From Paucihalobacter ruber (GTDB lineage Bacteria > Bacteroidota > Bacteroidia > Flavobacteriales > Flavobacteriaceae), in assembly GCF_006494535.1 (NCBI RefSeq), contig NZ_VHIQ01000005.1, positions 248,001 to 312,000 on the forward strand: DNA of 64,000 nucleotides, read 5' to 3'. Shown in pieces: positions 34,901 to 44,193 of this stretch (the stretch's first letter is position 1; every line of letters starts with the position of its first letter). A model generated the notes under the pieces. The model saw only the letters and a program-made list of their open reading frames with translations, ran no database searches and was not told where the DNA came from. Made by a program: the position numbers and the translations under genes.

Positions 34901-35158
34901 AGAAGCGGTGACTTCTTTATCGAAAATTGGTGTCCATGCAATGCCGCCCGATTGCGATTTCCACAGTCCGCCGGATGCGGTTCCGGCATAAATGATATCA
35001 GGATTTGAATGTACCGCATCTATTGCGGTGACCCGACCCGACATACCACCCGGACCAATATTTCGGGGTGTCATGTTTTTAAGTAGTTCTTGCGGAATGG
35101 TTTGCGCTGATAGTGTTATGGTGATAAAAAACACCAGGAGGAGTTGAATGCGTTTCAT
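31979..35158 (-). CDS. Secreted Asp-box (BNR/VPS10-like) beta-propeller protein
   Basis: A 1059-residue exported protein with signal peptide about 1-18 (cleaved after LSAQ). At least ten Asp-box motifs of the S-x-D-x-G-x-T-W type recur through about residues 60-700 (TTDGGKTW, THDGGSNW, SEDGGFTW, SEDGGKSF, TRDGGKSW, TNKGDTW, TNGGTNW, TKDYGKTW, SVNAGENW), forming sortilin/VPS10-like propellers. A C-terminal part (about 800-1059) holds a beta domain and then a helical segment. Despite frequent database names, no sialidase or glycosidase active site is evident. Coupling to the S9 peptidase suggests a shared role in envelope peptide handling. A long open frame on the opposite strand (33617-34483) is a shadow. 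Confidence 0.88.
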   Translation of the reverse strand: MKRIQLLLVFFITITLSAQTIPQELLKNMTPRNIGPGGMSGRVTAIDAVHSNPDIIYAGTASGGLWKSQSGGIAWTPIFDKEVTASIGAVAIQQSNPSVIWVGTGEGNPRNSLNGGYGIYKSLDAGKSWIPMGLEKTRHIHRIVIDPTNPDVVYVGAIGSPWGEHTERGVYKTTDGGKTWQQILFVNNKTGVADLVMDPKNPNKLIAAMWEHKRDPWFFNSGGKGSGLYITHDGGSNWKQITADDGLPKGELGRIGIAIARNKPNIVYAIVEAKKNGFYRSEDGGFTWKLVNSNSGQFGNRPFYYSEIYVDPQNENRVYSIFTYVNVSEDGGKSFEMLMPAYGVDNGVHPDHHAWWIHPENGNYMIDGNDGGLNITRDGGKSWRFAGNIPVAQFYHINVDNEIPYNVYGGMQDNGSWRGPAYVWRAQGIRNSYWQEISFGDGFDVVPDRDDARFGWSMSQGGNVSRYDWETGNNYGVKPTHPDANVELRFNWNSAINIDPFDNSTIYFGSQFVHKSTNKGDTWSIISPDLTTNDPEKQKQGDSGGLTMDATGAENHCTILVIEPSPVEKDMIWIGTDDGKVHYTTNGGTNWVDVTKNIKGLPEGSWVAQIKSSNKNKGEALLIANDYRRDNYTPYAYRTKDYGKTWKRIVDESDVISFTLAIVEDLEEPNLIFLGTDDGLYYSVNAGENWTKWTEGFPTVPVIDLVIHPREHDLVIGTFGRAAWVIDDIRPLRELAKNKKILDANLQLFDPPTAYQAAYQQPTGSRFGADAMYAGDNRGGGAILSYYFKPKAKAEKSDAKKDSTDTKKASDSLFLKIYDGDRLIRTLKQKAPKDAGIYKWTWYMDEAGVDRPSRSNRNRNNEPGGVSVKPGKYKAVLSDGEVSSETTVTVATDPRLDVNQNAINQVYEASKNMEAMLQLSADAVKQLVESKSIAEKYKKDLSSLDKDTYKDAIDKSTEAIKEIDALIDVFLGKQDDRQGITRSPEVTVMQRLYTASGYVRSRQNGITNTETRLMDQAKEALNNATEKVNAFYNSNWPEYQKAMEALSVTAFKPTKTFKL

Positions 35159-35273
35159 TTTAAAAAGTTAGTTAATTAGTCCGTGAATTTATGAAATTAA
35201 TGTCATTTTAATTCTTAATCTCATGTTAATACATCTTGATTTCGCTCTTAAAAAATAGTACTTTTACATTGCT

Positions 35274-36395
35274 ATGAATTACAACCAAAAAACTTCGGGT
35301 TTTGTTTTTAAACCTTATGAGGCGCCCAACTTATCGCCTTTTGATAAGTTGTTCGAAATCTTTACGGAACTCATCACTTACACTTCGGGAGATTTTGATG
35401 AGGCTATTGACTGGCTTAAGCAGTTAGACAAGGAGTACAAACTCACCACTCCCGATTATACCATCGAAGATTTTATTGAAGATTTAAAAAATAAAGGCTA
35501 CATCCGCGAAGAAATCAAACCCGATGGCAAAGGTGAATTGGGTATTACGGCTAAAACCGAGCAAGCCATTAGAAAACAAGCGCTCAACCATATCTTCGGA
35601 AAAATAAAACGGAGCGGCTCGGGCAATCACCGCAGTAAGCAATCGGGCGTAGGCGATGAGCACACAGGCGAGTTTAGAAACTACCAGTTTGGCGATGCTA
35701 TTGAAAAGGTAAACATTACCGAAAGCCTGCGCAACGCACAAATTAATAACGGCATTGGCGACTTCACCATAAGCGAAGACGATTTGGTGGTGGAAGATAC
35801 GCTGCATAAATCGCAAATGAGCACGGTGTTAATGATCGACATTAGCCATAGTATGATTCTCTACGGCGAAGACCGCATCACACCCGCTAAGAAGGTAGCC
35901 ATGGCACTGGCCGAACTTATTACCACGCGTTACCCCAAAGATACACTCGATATTTTGGTATTTGGTAATGATGCCTGGCGTATTGATATCAAGGATTTAC
36001 CGTACCTCAATGTGGGTCCGTATCATACCAACACGGTTGCCGGATTGGAATTGGCCTTAGATTTACTGAGACGTAAACGCAACACCAACAAGCAAATTTT
36101 TATGATCACCGACGGCAAGCCCAGTTGCCTGCGTATGCCCGACGGACAGTACTATAAAAACAGCAACGGATTAGACAGCTACATCACCAATAAATGCTAT
36201 GCCATGGCGCAACAAGCCAGAAGATTGCATGTGCCTATCACCACTTTTATGATTGCACAAGACCCTTACTTAATGCAGTTTGTACGCGCTTTCACAGAAG
36301 CTAATAAAGGCAAGGCCTTTTACACGGGTTTAAAAGGTTTGGGCGAAATGATTTTTGAAGATTATGAGACGAATAGGAGAAAGAGGATTAGGTAG
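35274..36395 (+). CDS. vWA-domain protein partner of AAA ATPase
   Basis: A 373-residue cytoplasmic protein. The C-terminal half is a von Willebrand A domain with the metal-ion site D189-I-S191-H-S193, the distal Thr in YHTNT and ITDGKPS. The N-terminal half is helical and charged, with a Gly/Ser-rich basic linker (KRSGSGNHRSKQSGVGD). The next gene, 102 nt on, is a MoxR/Mg-chelatase-like AAA ATPase. Such pairs act as chaperone-like remodelling machines, in which the vWA protein binds the target in a metal-dependent way. Target unknown. It is divergent from the propeller-protein gene. A possible -7 TACTTTTA lies at 35259-35266. Confidence 0.88.
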   Translation: MNYNQKTSGFVFKPYEAPNLSPFDKLFEIFTELITYTSGDFDEAIDWLKQLDKEYKLTTPDYTIEDFIEDLKNKGYIREEIKPDGKGELGITAKTEQAIRKQALNHIFGKIKRSGSGNHRSKQSGVGDEHTGEFRNYQFGDAIEKVNITESLRNAQINNGIGDFTISEDDLVVEDTLHKSQMSTVLMIDISHSMILYGEDRITPAKKVAMALAELITTRYPKDTLDILVFGNDAWRIDIKDLPYLNVGPYHTNTVAGLELALDLLRRKRNTNKQIFMITDGKPSCLRMPDGQYYKNSNGLDSYITNKCYAMAQQARRLHVPITTFMIAQDPYLMQFVRAFTEANKGKAFYTGLKGLGEMIFEDYETNRRKRIR

Positions 36396-36433
36396 TTTTT
36401 AGTTTTGAGTTCAGAGTTCGGAGTTTTTGGTTG

Positions 36434-36485
36434 TGAGAATGGAGAATAGAAAATAGAAAATAGAGAAGAGAAAAGAGAAAATAGA
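36434..36485 (+). repeat. Purine-only low-complexity tract between vWA and AAA genes
   Basis: An almost pure A/G tract with few T, made of repeated GAGAA, AGAAAAT and AGAGAAA words, immediately before the AAA ATPase start (36497). It looks like slipped-strand expansion. It may serve as an untranslated leader. Confidence 0.7.
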
Positions 36486-36496
36486 CTATAGAAAAA

Positions 36497-37963
36497 ATGA
36501 CAATAAAAAATATTTCAACATTAGGTCAGTTAAAAGCTGCAGGCTATCAAAGCAAATCTATTAAAGATGAATTGCGCGATAATTTAATTGAAAAAATTAA
36601 AAGTAAATCCACCGTTTTTGAAGGCGTACACGGTTACGAAAACACAGTCATACCAGAGTTGGAACGCGCCATTTTATCTAGACATAATATCAACTTATTA
36701 GGTTTGAGAGGTCAGGCTAAGACCCGATTGGCAAGGTTGATGGTGCAATTGTTGGACGAATACATTCCCGTAGTTGAAGGGTCTGAGATTAATGACGACC
36801 CCATGCAACCCATTTCCAGATATGCTAAAACATTGATTGTAGAAAAAGGCGACGATACACCTATTTACTGGTTACATCGCAATGAGCGCTTTGCCGAAAA
36901 ACTGGCCACTCCTGACGTCACCGTAGCCGATTTAATTGGTGATGTTGACCCGATAAAAGCGGCGAATTTAAAACTGAGTTATGCCGATGATCGGGTGATT
37001 CACTACGGAATGATTCCACGGGCGAACCGCTGCATATTTGTCATTAACGAGTTACCCGATTTACAAGCGAGAATTCAGGTGGCCTTGTTTAATATTTTAC
37101 AGGAAGGCGATGTGCAAATCAGAGGTTTTAAATTGCGATTACCTTTAGATATTCAGTTTGTGTTTACTGCTAACCCCGAAGATTATACCAATCGCGGCAG
37201 TATTGTAACGCCGCTAAAAGACAGAATTGGGTCGCAAATATTAACCCATTATCCCGAAAATATCGAAGTGGCCAAGCGCATCACCCAGCAAGAGGCTAAA
37301 ATTAATGAGGCACAAAGCAGTTTGGTAACAATTCCTGAATTGGCAAAAGAACTATTAGAACAAATAGGTTTTGAAGCCCGAAAGAGCGAATACATCGATT
37401 TAAAAAGTGGCGTGAGTGCGCGTATGAGCATTACCGCATACGAAAATTTGATTAGTAGTGCCGAGCGTCGCGCTTTAAAGTCGGGAGATGAGCATACCAC
37501 AGTACGGTTAAGCGATTTTATGGGTGTGATACCTGCCATTACCGGTAAAGTGGAATTGGTTTACGAAGGTGAACAAGAAGGTGCCGATTTTGTAGCGAAG
37601 GAATTAATTGAAGCTGCCGTTAAAACTTTATTTAAAAAATATTATCCAAAAGTTGAAAAGCTTAAAAAACAAGAAGAAGAAACGCCTTATGATGAGGTGA
37701 TCCATTGGTTTTTTAATGGAAGCGGTTTTGAATTGTTAGACGATGTGAACAATGCTACCTACAACGAACAGTTAGAAAGCATCAAGCCACTCGACAAACT
37801 CATACAACAACACCAACCCGAAACGGCAGCAAAGGATGTCAATTTCACGAAAGAATTTATTTTGTGGGGCTTGGTAGCCTTTAAGCAATTGAGCAAGTAT
37901 CGATTTACAGAAGGTGTGCAGTTTCAAGATCCTTATGGAAGTTACATTAATAATTTGAAGTAA
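36497..37963 (+). CDS. MoxR/Mg-chelatase-like AAA ATPase
   Basis: A 488-residue AAA protein. Walker A is G69-L-R-G-Q-A-K-T76, Walker B is CIFVINELPDL, followed by ILQEGDVQIRGF and VFTANPEDYTNRGSI (sensor/arginine region), as in the ChlI/BchI and MoxR groups. The C-terminal part (about 330-488) is a helical domain without a recognised motif. It works with the upstream vWA protein, by analogy with RavA-ViaA or ChlI-ChlD. No chlorophyll or cobalamin genes are nearby, so a true chelatase is unlikely. Confidence 0.88.
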   Translation: MTIKNISTLGQLKAAGYQSKSIKDELRDNLIEKIKSKSTVFEGVHGYENTVIPELERAILSRHNINLLGLRGQAKTRLARLMVQLLDEYIPVVEGSEINDDPMQPISRYAKTLIVEKGDDTPIYWLHRNERFAEKLATPDVTVADLIGDVDPIKAANLKLSYADDRVIHYGMIPRANRCIFVINELPDLQARIQVALFNILQEGDVQIRGFKLRLPLDIQFVFTANPEDYTNRGSIVTPLKDRIGSQILTHYPENIEVAKRITQQEAKINEAQSSLVTIPELAKELLEQIGFEARKSEYIDLKSGVSARMSITAYENLISSAERRALKSGDEHTTVRLSDFMGVIPAITGKVELVYEGEQEGADFVAKELIEAAVKTLFKKYYPKVEKLKKQEEETPYDEVIHWFFNGSGFELLDDVNNATYNEQLESIKPLDKLIQQHQPETAAKDVNFTKEFILWGLVAFKQLSKYRFTEGVQFQDPYGSYINNLK

Positions 37964-37976
37964 GGCTTCTCGATAC

Positions 37977-38040
37977 AATTTTTACTTCGTTGCGCTCCGT
38001 AAAAATTAACCTCTTTCAGTAAAAATTAACCTCTTTCGGT
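37977..38040. repeat. Hairpin and tandem 20-bp repeat downstream of the AAA gene
   Basis: AATTTTTAC (37977-37985) and GTAAAAATT (37999-38007) form a perfect 9-bp inverted repeat that may terminate the vWA-AAA operon. It runs into two tandem copies of AAAAATTAACCTCTTTCAGT at 38001-38020 and 38021-38040, differing at one base (A/G). The rest of the gap to 38234 holds no gene. Confidence 0.75.
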
Positions 38041-38234
38041 GGTCACGCTCGAAGTGGCGATAAATAGATGGTTTTACACGTGTTAGTTTATTCATCGCAC
38101 AGACTGGCGTAAATCTAATAATTTAACCGTCTTAAGCATGTAGTATGAACTTTCCTTAATATAGTTGGCCGTTTTAAACATTAATTTCGTTGTTAAAAAT
38201 AGCAAGAGATTTAGGGGGAAAAGTACTTTTCAAA

Positions 38235-39776
38235 TTATTTCATCCGTTTTGACTTCTCCCTAATAATTTCCAGAATAGGTTTATTTTCTAACTTGCTTTC
38301 AATCCATGAGAGCATATCGAGATAATAAAATGAACGCTTTTCAAAGGGATGATTTTTCAGTTCCAGTAGTTTGCTGTGTAATTTTTCCAATTCCGGTTTT
38401 AACTGGCTGGGGTAAGAGTTGCTAATGGTTTTAATAAAGCTGAGCATCTCTTTTTGAACTTGTTGCAGGTTATCCATTTTTAATAAGTACGAATAGGTAC
38501 TTTTGATTTGGTATTCCAGTTTCTCGTCAAATGAGGCTTCGTAATGTGTGATAAGATTTAATATTTTAGCAAAACACATCAATTCTTCCTTAACACGCTC
38601 TTGCTTATTGTCAATAATATTTTCAAGATATTGGATGGTATTGACATAGTCTTCCAAACCAAAATACAAACAGGCTATTTTGTAGTAAAATACCATCACA
38701 TGATGGTTGTCTATTCTTTCTGAATTGGCTTCGATAAAATTGAGGATGTCTTCTTTTAAAACAATACCGTTTTCAAAGTCGCAATTCATTAAATGATAAT
38801 TTAACTTATTGGTATAGATACACAATGAAATCAGTATACTGTTGTTATCGTTTTTGAGAATAAGATCCTCTTCGGTCGTTTTTTCAAAGTCCCGCAGCGC
38901 TTTTTTGAACTGTGTTTTGTGGTTGAGCAAAAACGATGCCTCCAGCAAATAGTTAACTCCTTTGATGTACCAAACCGGATTGAACTTAATCATGTGGGGT
39001 CTTTCGTAAAACAAATTCACCCACTTAAGTGCGTATTTATAGCAACTCACAAGGTCTTGCGACAAGAAATAATACCATAGATAGGTTTTATATATCCATA
39101 ATTTTTCTCTAAAACCTAAATCCTTTTGCTTGTACACTGGTAGCGACGCCTGAAAAAACTGCTGTAGCTCCTTTAGTTCATTATGCGTTTTTACGTAACC
39201 TTTAACCAGCATGATTTGGTAGAGCTTCAAGGACAAATTTGATAGTTTACTTACAATATCATTTTGAAGACTCACGCGTTTTGATTCTTCAATGAGCTGG
39301 TCGGCGCGATCCAAAGAGCTGCGCGTAATGTACTGCGATTCTATTACTTTTTCCAGTTCAATGATTTCGTAGGCAATATTTTTTTCTTCATTGACCAGCG
39401 CATATAATTTTACCTTATCGAGTAATTTTAAACTTTGTTTAAAGAGTCCTTTGTGATAGAGAATCGTAGCAAAATCCAACTGTTCTCTAATTTGAACTCT
39501 AATGTTCTGATTGGTGGGATGCATTCTTAAACTCACCAAAATCTGCCCGTAAAGGTGATTTTTCAAGTTGGGGAGTTGTACTTTTTTTACAATTTTCGAT
39601 TTTAAAATGTCTTCTTCCTTGTAGTCCTTCATTTTGTCCAGCAAGTCAAACAGCTGTAAAAATTTAGCCTCTTTATTAACTTCCAATCTATTGGCAAACA
39701 ATTTAAATTGTCTTTTTTCAGATTTTGAAAGCGATTTAATTAAAGCAAATAAATTGTCTTGATGACTGTTAGACAT
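38235..39776 (-). CDS. Unrecognised helical protein, possibly TPR-like
   Basis: A 513-residue cytoplasmic protein, without a signal peptide or membrane segment. It is Leu/Lys-rich and almost entirely helical, with repeated pairs of helices such as YHKGLFKQSLKLLDKVKLYA and YFGLEDYVNTIQYLENII that look like degenerate TPR units. The start MSNSHQDNLFALIKSLSKSE recalls a Bacteroidota-specific family of hypothetical proteins of about 500 residues. No catalytic motif was seen. It is divergent from leuA (152 nt apart) and ends next to a repeat-bearing gap. Function unknown. Confidence 0.8.
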   Translation of the reverse strand: MSNSHQDNLFALIKSLSKSEKRQFKLFANRLEVNKEAKFLQLFDLLDKMKDYKEEDILKSKIVKKVQLPNLKNHLYGQILVSLRMHPTNQNIRVQIREQLDFATILYHKGLFKQSLKLLDKVKLYALVNEEKNIAYEIIELEKVIESQYITRSSLDRADQLIEESKRVSLQNDIVSKLSNLSLKLYQIMLVKGYVKTHNELKELQQFFQASLPVYKQKDLGFREKLWIYKTYLWYYFLSQDLVSCYKYALKWVNLFYERPHMIKFNPVWYIKGVNYLLEASFLLNHKTQFKKALRDFEKTTEEDLILKNDNNSILISLCIYTNKLNYHLMNCDFENGIVLKEDILNFIEANSERIDNHHVMVFYYKIACLYFGLEDYVNTIQYLENIIDNKQERVKEELMCFAKILNLITHYEASFDEKLEYQIKSTYSYLLKMDNLQQVQKEMLSFIKTISNSYPSQLKPELEKLHSKLLELKNHPFEKRSFYYLDMLSWIESKLENKPILEIIREKSKRMK

Positions 39777-39888
39777 TGTAATTTATAAAGGGTTAATACA
39801 TTGTAAATAATTACGTTAACTACAATAAGGGTTCATTAGAAATCGTATAATCAGCACACTCGTGGTTTTATCTGAATTAGTGCTAACC

Positions 39889-39896
39889 TACCTTCG
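39889..39896 (+). promoter_or_regulatory. Probable -7 element of the leu-ilv operon (TACCTTCG)
   Basis: TACCTTCG differs from TAnnTTTG at one position, with a TTTT run about 20 nt upstream (39866-39869) as a possible -33. The expected start near 39901 leaves a leader of under 30 nt, too short for an attenuator, and no Leu/Ile/Val-rich leader peptide was found. Confidence 0.5.
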
Positions 39897-39928
39897 CGTG
39901 TTTAGCAAAGATATTAATTGAATCCATT

Positions 39929-41098
39929 ATGAATAATAATCAAATTCAAATTTTTGATACCACTTTAAGAGATGGCGAGCAAGTTCCTGGTTGTAAGCTT
40001 AATAAATCACAAAAGCTCAACATTGCGCAGGCGCTCGACAACCTTGGGGTTGATGTCATCGAGGCAGGATTCCCCATTTCCAGTCCGGGCGATTTTGAAG
40101 CAGTAGCTGCCATTGCTAAAGTTGTAAACAACGCTACTGTATGCGGATTAACCCGCGCCAACAAAAAGGATATAGAGGTGGCCGCCAAAGCCCTTGAAAA
40201 GGCCAAAAAGCCGAGAATACACACAGGTATCGGTACTTCTGATTCTCATATCAAACACAAGTTTAACGCATCGCGCGAAGAGATCATTGAACGCGCTGTC
40301 GAGGCAGTTGCCTATGCCAAATCTTTTGTTGACGACGTGGAGTTTTATGCCGAAGACGCGGGCCGAACTGATAACAACTTTCTGGCCCAAGTTTGCACTG
40401 AGGTGATTAAAGCCGGTGCCACCGTGCTCAACATTCCCGATACCACCGGTTACTGCCTGCCCGAAGAATATGGTGCTAAAATTAAATACCTAACGCAGCA
40501 TGTAGTAGATATTGATAAGGCGATCTTGTCTTGTCATTGTCACAACGATTTAGGACTGGCAACCGCCAATGCCATTGCAGGCGTTAGAAACGGCGCCAGA
40601 CAAATAGAATGTACCATTAATGGTATAGGTGAACGCGCAGGGAACACGGCATTGGAAGAAGTGGTGATGATCATGAAACAACATCCGTATCTCAATTTAA
40701 ATACCAATATTAACACCAAAATGCTCAACAACATCAGCCGTTTGGTGTCTGAAAATATGGGTATGCCGGTGCAACCCAACAAGGCTATTGTAGGCAGTAA
40801 TGCCTTTGCGCATAGCTCAGGAATTCACCAAGATGGTGTTATTAAAAACAGAGAAACTTACGAAATCATCGATCCTGCCGATGTAGGTGTTGCCACATCA
40901 TCTATTATTCTAACTGCCAGAAGCGGTAGAGCTGCCTTGGCTTACCGCGCCAAAAACATCGGATTTTGCTTAACCAAATTGCAGTTGGATGTGGTGTATC
41001 AGGAGTTTCTTTATCTGGCAGACCAACTTAAGGAGGTTAAGGATGACGACCTAAGCCATTTACTTGAAAACAGTAAAATTAATCACTTAGTTTTTTAA
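39929..41098 (+). CDS. leuA: 2-isopropylmalate synthase, short form
   Basis: A 389-residue enzyme condensing acetyl-CoA with 2-ketoisovalerate, the first step of leucine synthesis. [14 protein letters not shown] at the N-terminus gives the metal-binding D and catalytic [13 protein letters not shown] and [15 protein letters not shown] are the further metal and substrate motifs. [10 protein letters not shown] starts the accessory segment. E. coli LeuA is 523 residues; the C-terminal leucine-binding regulatory domain is absent here. First gene of an eleven-gene operon, 1 nt before leuC. Homocitrate synthase is excluded by the leuCDB neighbours. Confidence 0.94.
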   Translation: MNNNQIQIFDTTLRDGEQVPGCKLNKSQKLNIAQALDNLGVDVIEAGFPISSPGDFEAVAAIAKVVNNATVCGLTRANKKDIEVAAKALEKAKKPRIHTGIGTSDSHIKHKFNASREEIIERAVEAVAYAKSFVDDVEFYAEDAGRTDNNFLAQVCTEVIKAGATVLNIPDTTGYCLPEEYGAKIKYLTQHVVDIDKAILSCHCHNDLGLATANAIAGVRNGARQIECTINGIGERAGNTALEEVVMIMKQHPYLNLNTNINTKMLNNISRLVSENMGMPVQPNKAIVGSNAFAHSSGIHQDGVIKNRETYEIIDPADVGVATSSIILTARSGRAALAYRAKNIGFCLTKLQLDVVYQEFLYLADQLKEVKDDDLSHLLENSKINHLVF

Positions 41099-41099
41099 C

Positions 41100-42482
41100 A
41101 TGGGCAAGACACTTTTTGATAAAGTATGGGATAGTCACGTGGTGGAATCCATACCAAACGGACCCGATATTTTATACATAGACAAGCATTTAATTCACGA
41201 AGTTACAAGTCCGCAAGCCTTTGCAGAGCTCGAAACCAGAAACATTCCGCTGTTAAGACCCGAACAAATTTTGGCTACAGCCGATCACAACGTGCCAACG
41301 GTCAATCAGCATTTACCTATAAAGGATCTGCTTTCGAGACAGCAATTACAGCAGCTCACCGAAAATTGTAAAAAGCATAACATCACATTATACGATTTGG
41401 GTCACAAGTACCAGGGCATCGTGCATGTAATGGCTCCTGAGTTAGGCGTTACGCAACCGGGCATGACCATGGTTTGTGGCGATAGTCATACGTCTACGCA
41501 CGGTGCTTTTGGTACTATTGCTTTTGGGATTGGTACCAGTCAGGTAGCGCAGGTATTTGCAAGTCAGTGTTTAATTTTAAACAAGCCCAAAAGTCTGCGC
41601 GTTAACGTTAACGGAAAACTGGCTAAAGGTGTTACACCCAAAGATGTTATTTTGTATATCATATCGCATCTGGGTACCAACTCGGGCACCGGTTATTTCT
41701 GCGAATACGCCGGTAATGTCTTTAGAGAGATGTCTATGGAAGGCCGTATGACCGTTTGTAATATGAGTATTGAAATGGGTGCGCGTGGTGGTATGATTGC
41801 GCCCGATGAGACGACATTTAGTTACATTAAGGACCGTGAGTTTGCTCCTAAAGGTGAAGCCTTCGAGAAGAAAATAGCCTACTGGAAAACTTTGCCATCC
41901 GACGCAGATGCAGTTTTTGATCAGGAATACCATTTCAATGCTGAAGATATTGCGCCAATGATTACCTACGGTACCAATCCCGGTATGGGTATGAAAATAA
42001 ACGGTACTGTTCCACTAAACAAAGGGGAATCCGATAAAAAAGCACTGGCTTACATGGGATTTGAAGAAGGTCAGTCGCTTATTGGTCAGCCCATCAACTA
42101 CGTATTCATTGGCAGCTGTACCAACTCTAGAATAGAAGATTTTAGAATGGCGGCCTCTTACATTAAAGGAAAGCAAAAGGCTCCAAACGTCAATGCCTTA
42201 ATTGTCCCCGGTTCGCAACAGGTGGTGAAGCAAATAGAACAGGAAGGTTTAAGGGAGGTGTTTGAAATGGCCGGTTTTGAGATTCGTCAGCCGGGCTGCT
42301 CTGCTTGTTTGGCCATGAACGATGATAAGATTCCTTCCGGCGAATATTGTGTATCTACCTCCAACCGAAATTTTGAAGGCAGACAAGGTCAAGGCTCAAA
42401 AACCTTATTGTCCAGTCCGCTCGTAGCAGCTGCCATTGCTGTTGAAGGTAAAATTATAGACATTACTAAATTTCTGAATTAA
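41100..42482 (+). CDS. leuC: 3-isopropylmalate dehydratase large subunit
   Basis: A 460-residue aconitase-family subunit that isomerises 2- to 3-isopropylmalate. 4Fe-4S ligands are readable in the [14 protein letters not shown] motif and in [24 protein letters not shown] and [12 protein letters not shown] are family hallmarks. It lies 1 nt after leuA and 1 nt before leuD. Confidence 0.97.
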   Translation: MGKTLFDKVWDSHVVESIPNGPDILYIDKHLIHEVTSPQAFAELETRNIPLLRPEQILATADHNVPTVNQHLPIKDLLSRQQLQQLTENCKKHNITLYDLGHKYQGIVHVMAPELGVTQPGMTMVCGDSHTSTHGAFGTIAFGIGTSQVAQVFASQCLILNKPKSLRVNVNGKLAKGVTPKDVILYIISHLGTNSGTGYFCEYAGNVFREMSMEGRMTVCNMSIEMGARGGMIAPDETTFSYIKDREFAPKGEAFEKKIAYWKTLPSDADAVFDQEYHFNAEDIAPMITYGTNPGMGMKINGTVPLNKGESDKKALAYMGFEEGQSLIGQPINYVFIGSCTNSRIEDFRMAASYIKGKQKAPNVNALIVPGSQQVVKQIEQEGLREVFEMAGFEIRQPGCSACLAMNDDKIPSGEYCVSTSNRNFEGRQGQGSKTLLSSPLVAAAIAVEGKIIDITKFLN

Positions 42483-42483
42483 G

Positions 42484-43086
42484 ATGGAAAAATTTGTGAA
42501 ACTTACATCAACGGCCGTGCCTTTAAAGGTTGAAAACGTCGATACCGATCAAATTATTCCGGCACGTTTTTTAAAAGTCACCAACAAAATTGGCTTTGGC
42601 GAAAACTTGTTCAGAGACTGGAGATACAATCCAAATAATGAGCCTGTGGCGTCTTTTGTGCTGAATGATGACACCTACAGCGGACAAATATTAGTGGTTG
42701 GTGATAACTTCGGATGTGGTAGCAGTAGAGAACACGCTGCCTGGGCTTTAACCGATTACGGATTTAAAGTAGTAGTGTCCAGCTATTTTGCTGACATTTT
42801 TAAAGGCAATGCCTTGAACAATGGTTTATTGCCATTACAAGTGTCGCCCGAGTTTTTGCAAAAGTTATTTAACGCGATAGATGAAAATCCAAATACAACT
42901 TTTACAGTTGATCTAGAATCGCAAACTATTAGTATTGATGGTTCCGGACAACAGTCGGAATTTGATATAGACCCATTTAAAAAAGTTTGTATGCTGAATG
43001 GCTACGATGATATTGATTTTTTAATCAGTAAAAAAGATGCCATCGAAACCTTTGAAAAACAAAGACAAACCGAAATAAATTTTTAA
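42484..43086 (+). CDS. leuD: 3-isopropylmalate dehydratase small subunit
   Basis: A 200-residue small (swivel-domain) subunit partner of Leu[14 protein letters not shown] near the N-terminus and [17 protein letters not shown] are diagnostic; NGLLPLQV follows. Typical length. Confidence 0.97.
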   Translation: MEKFVKLTSTAVPLKVENVDTDQIIPARFLKVTNKIGFGENLFRDWRYNPNNEPVASFVLNDDTYSGQILVVGDNFGCGSSREHAAWALTDYGFKVVVSSYFADIFKGNALNNGLLPLQVSPEFLQKLFNAIDENPNTTFTVDLESQTISIDGSGQQSEFDIDPFKKVCMLNGYDDIDFLISKKDAIETFEKQRQTEINF

Positions 43087-43097
43087 AAACGCATTCA

Positions 43098-44177
43098 ATG
43101 AATTTAAATATAGCAGTTTTATCAGGTGATGGCATTGGTCCTGAAGTAACCGCCGAGGCACAAAAAGTACTCGATGCCGTTGCCGACAGATTTGGTCATA
43201 CATTTAATTACAGTCAAGCGCTTGTTGGTGCAGTAGCCATAGATGAATGCAACAATCCTTTACCCGATGAGACCTTGGAACTTTGCAAAGCTTCACAAGC
43301 CATATTGTTTGGCGCTATAGGGCATCCCAAATACGACAACAATCCCGACGCCAAAATAAGACCCGAACAGGGCTTACTTAAATTGAGAAAAGAATTAGGA
43401 TTGTTTACCAATATCAGACCGGTTCAGGCCTTTGATGCCTTGATATCTAAGTCGCCTTTAAAGAAAGACATCATTCAGGGTACCGATTTGGTTATTTATC
43501 GCGAGTTAACAGGTGGTATTTATTTTGGAGAAAAGACCCTAAGCGAGGATGGTACCGTAGCATCAGATCTATGCGAATATTCCAAACCCGAAATAGAGCG
43601 CGTAGCTCATTTGGCATTTAAAGCGGCGCAACATCGCCGTAAAAAATTGACTCTGGTAGATAAAGCCAATGTATTAGAAACTTCCAGACTCTGGAGAAAA
43701 GTGGTCACTGCAATTTCCAAGCAATATCCCGATGTTGAATTAGATTTTCTCTTTGTTGATAACGCCGCCATGCAGGTGATTTTAGCACCTTCGCAATTTG
43801 ACGTCATCCTCACCGAAAATATGTTTGGTGACATCATTTCAGATGAATGCAGCGTGATTGGTGGTTCTATTGGTTTGTTGGCCTCGGCTTCGGTAGGATC
43901 GGGGACGGCCTTATTTGAACCCATTCACGGTTCGTATCCGCAAGCCACAGGAAAAAATATCGCCAATCCGTTGGCCTCTATTTTAAGTGCGGCCATGTTG
44001 TTGGAGCATTTCAATCTCATAACCGAAGCTAAAACCGTTCGCGATGCCGTAAACCGCGCCATTTCAGAAGGTGTAGTAACGGTGGATTTAAATAAGGAAA
44101 CAAACTTCAGCACTTCACAAGTAGGCGATGTCGTGGCAAGTTTTATTCAGAAAAACAAAGAAGTTTTAAATTATTAA
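43098..44177 (+). CDS. leuB: 3-isopropylmalate dehydrogenase
   Basis: A 359-residue NAD-dependent oxidative decarboxylase giving 2-ketoisocaproate. [37 protein letters not shown], the metal-binding region [12 protein letters not shown] and [18 protein letters not shown] are all present. It starts 11 nt after leuD. Confidence 0.97.
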   Translation: MNLNIAVLSGDGIGPEVTAEAQKVLDAVADRFGHTFNYSQALVGAVAIDECNNPLPDETLELCKASQAILFGAIGHPKYDNNPDAKIRPEQGLLKLRKELGLFTNIRPVQAFDALISKSPLKKDIIQGTDLVIYRELTGGIYFGEKTLSEDGTVASDLCEYSKPEIERVAHLAFKAAQHRRKKLTLVDKANVLETSRLWRKVVTAISKQYPDVELDFLFVDNAAMQVILAPSQFDVILTENMFGDIISDECSVIGGSIGLLASASVGSGTALFEPIHGSYPQATGKNIANPLASILSAAMLLEHFNLITEAKTVRDAVNRAISEGVVTVDLNKETNFSTSQVGDVVASFIQKNKEVLNY

Positions 44178-44193
44178 TTTTAAAAAGCATTCA

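Noticed and set aside
36497-37963. True magnesium or cobalt chelatase subunit
   Set aside because: No chlorophyll or cobalamin genes nearby and no large H subunit; the MoxR-like reading fits better.
39777-39928. Attenuator or leader peptide before leuA
   Set aside because: No short frame rich in Leu, Ile or Val and no paired hairpins were seen; the likely mRNA leader is under 30 nt.
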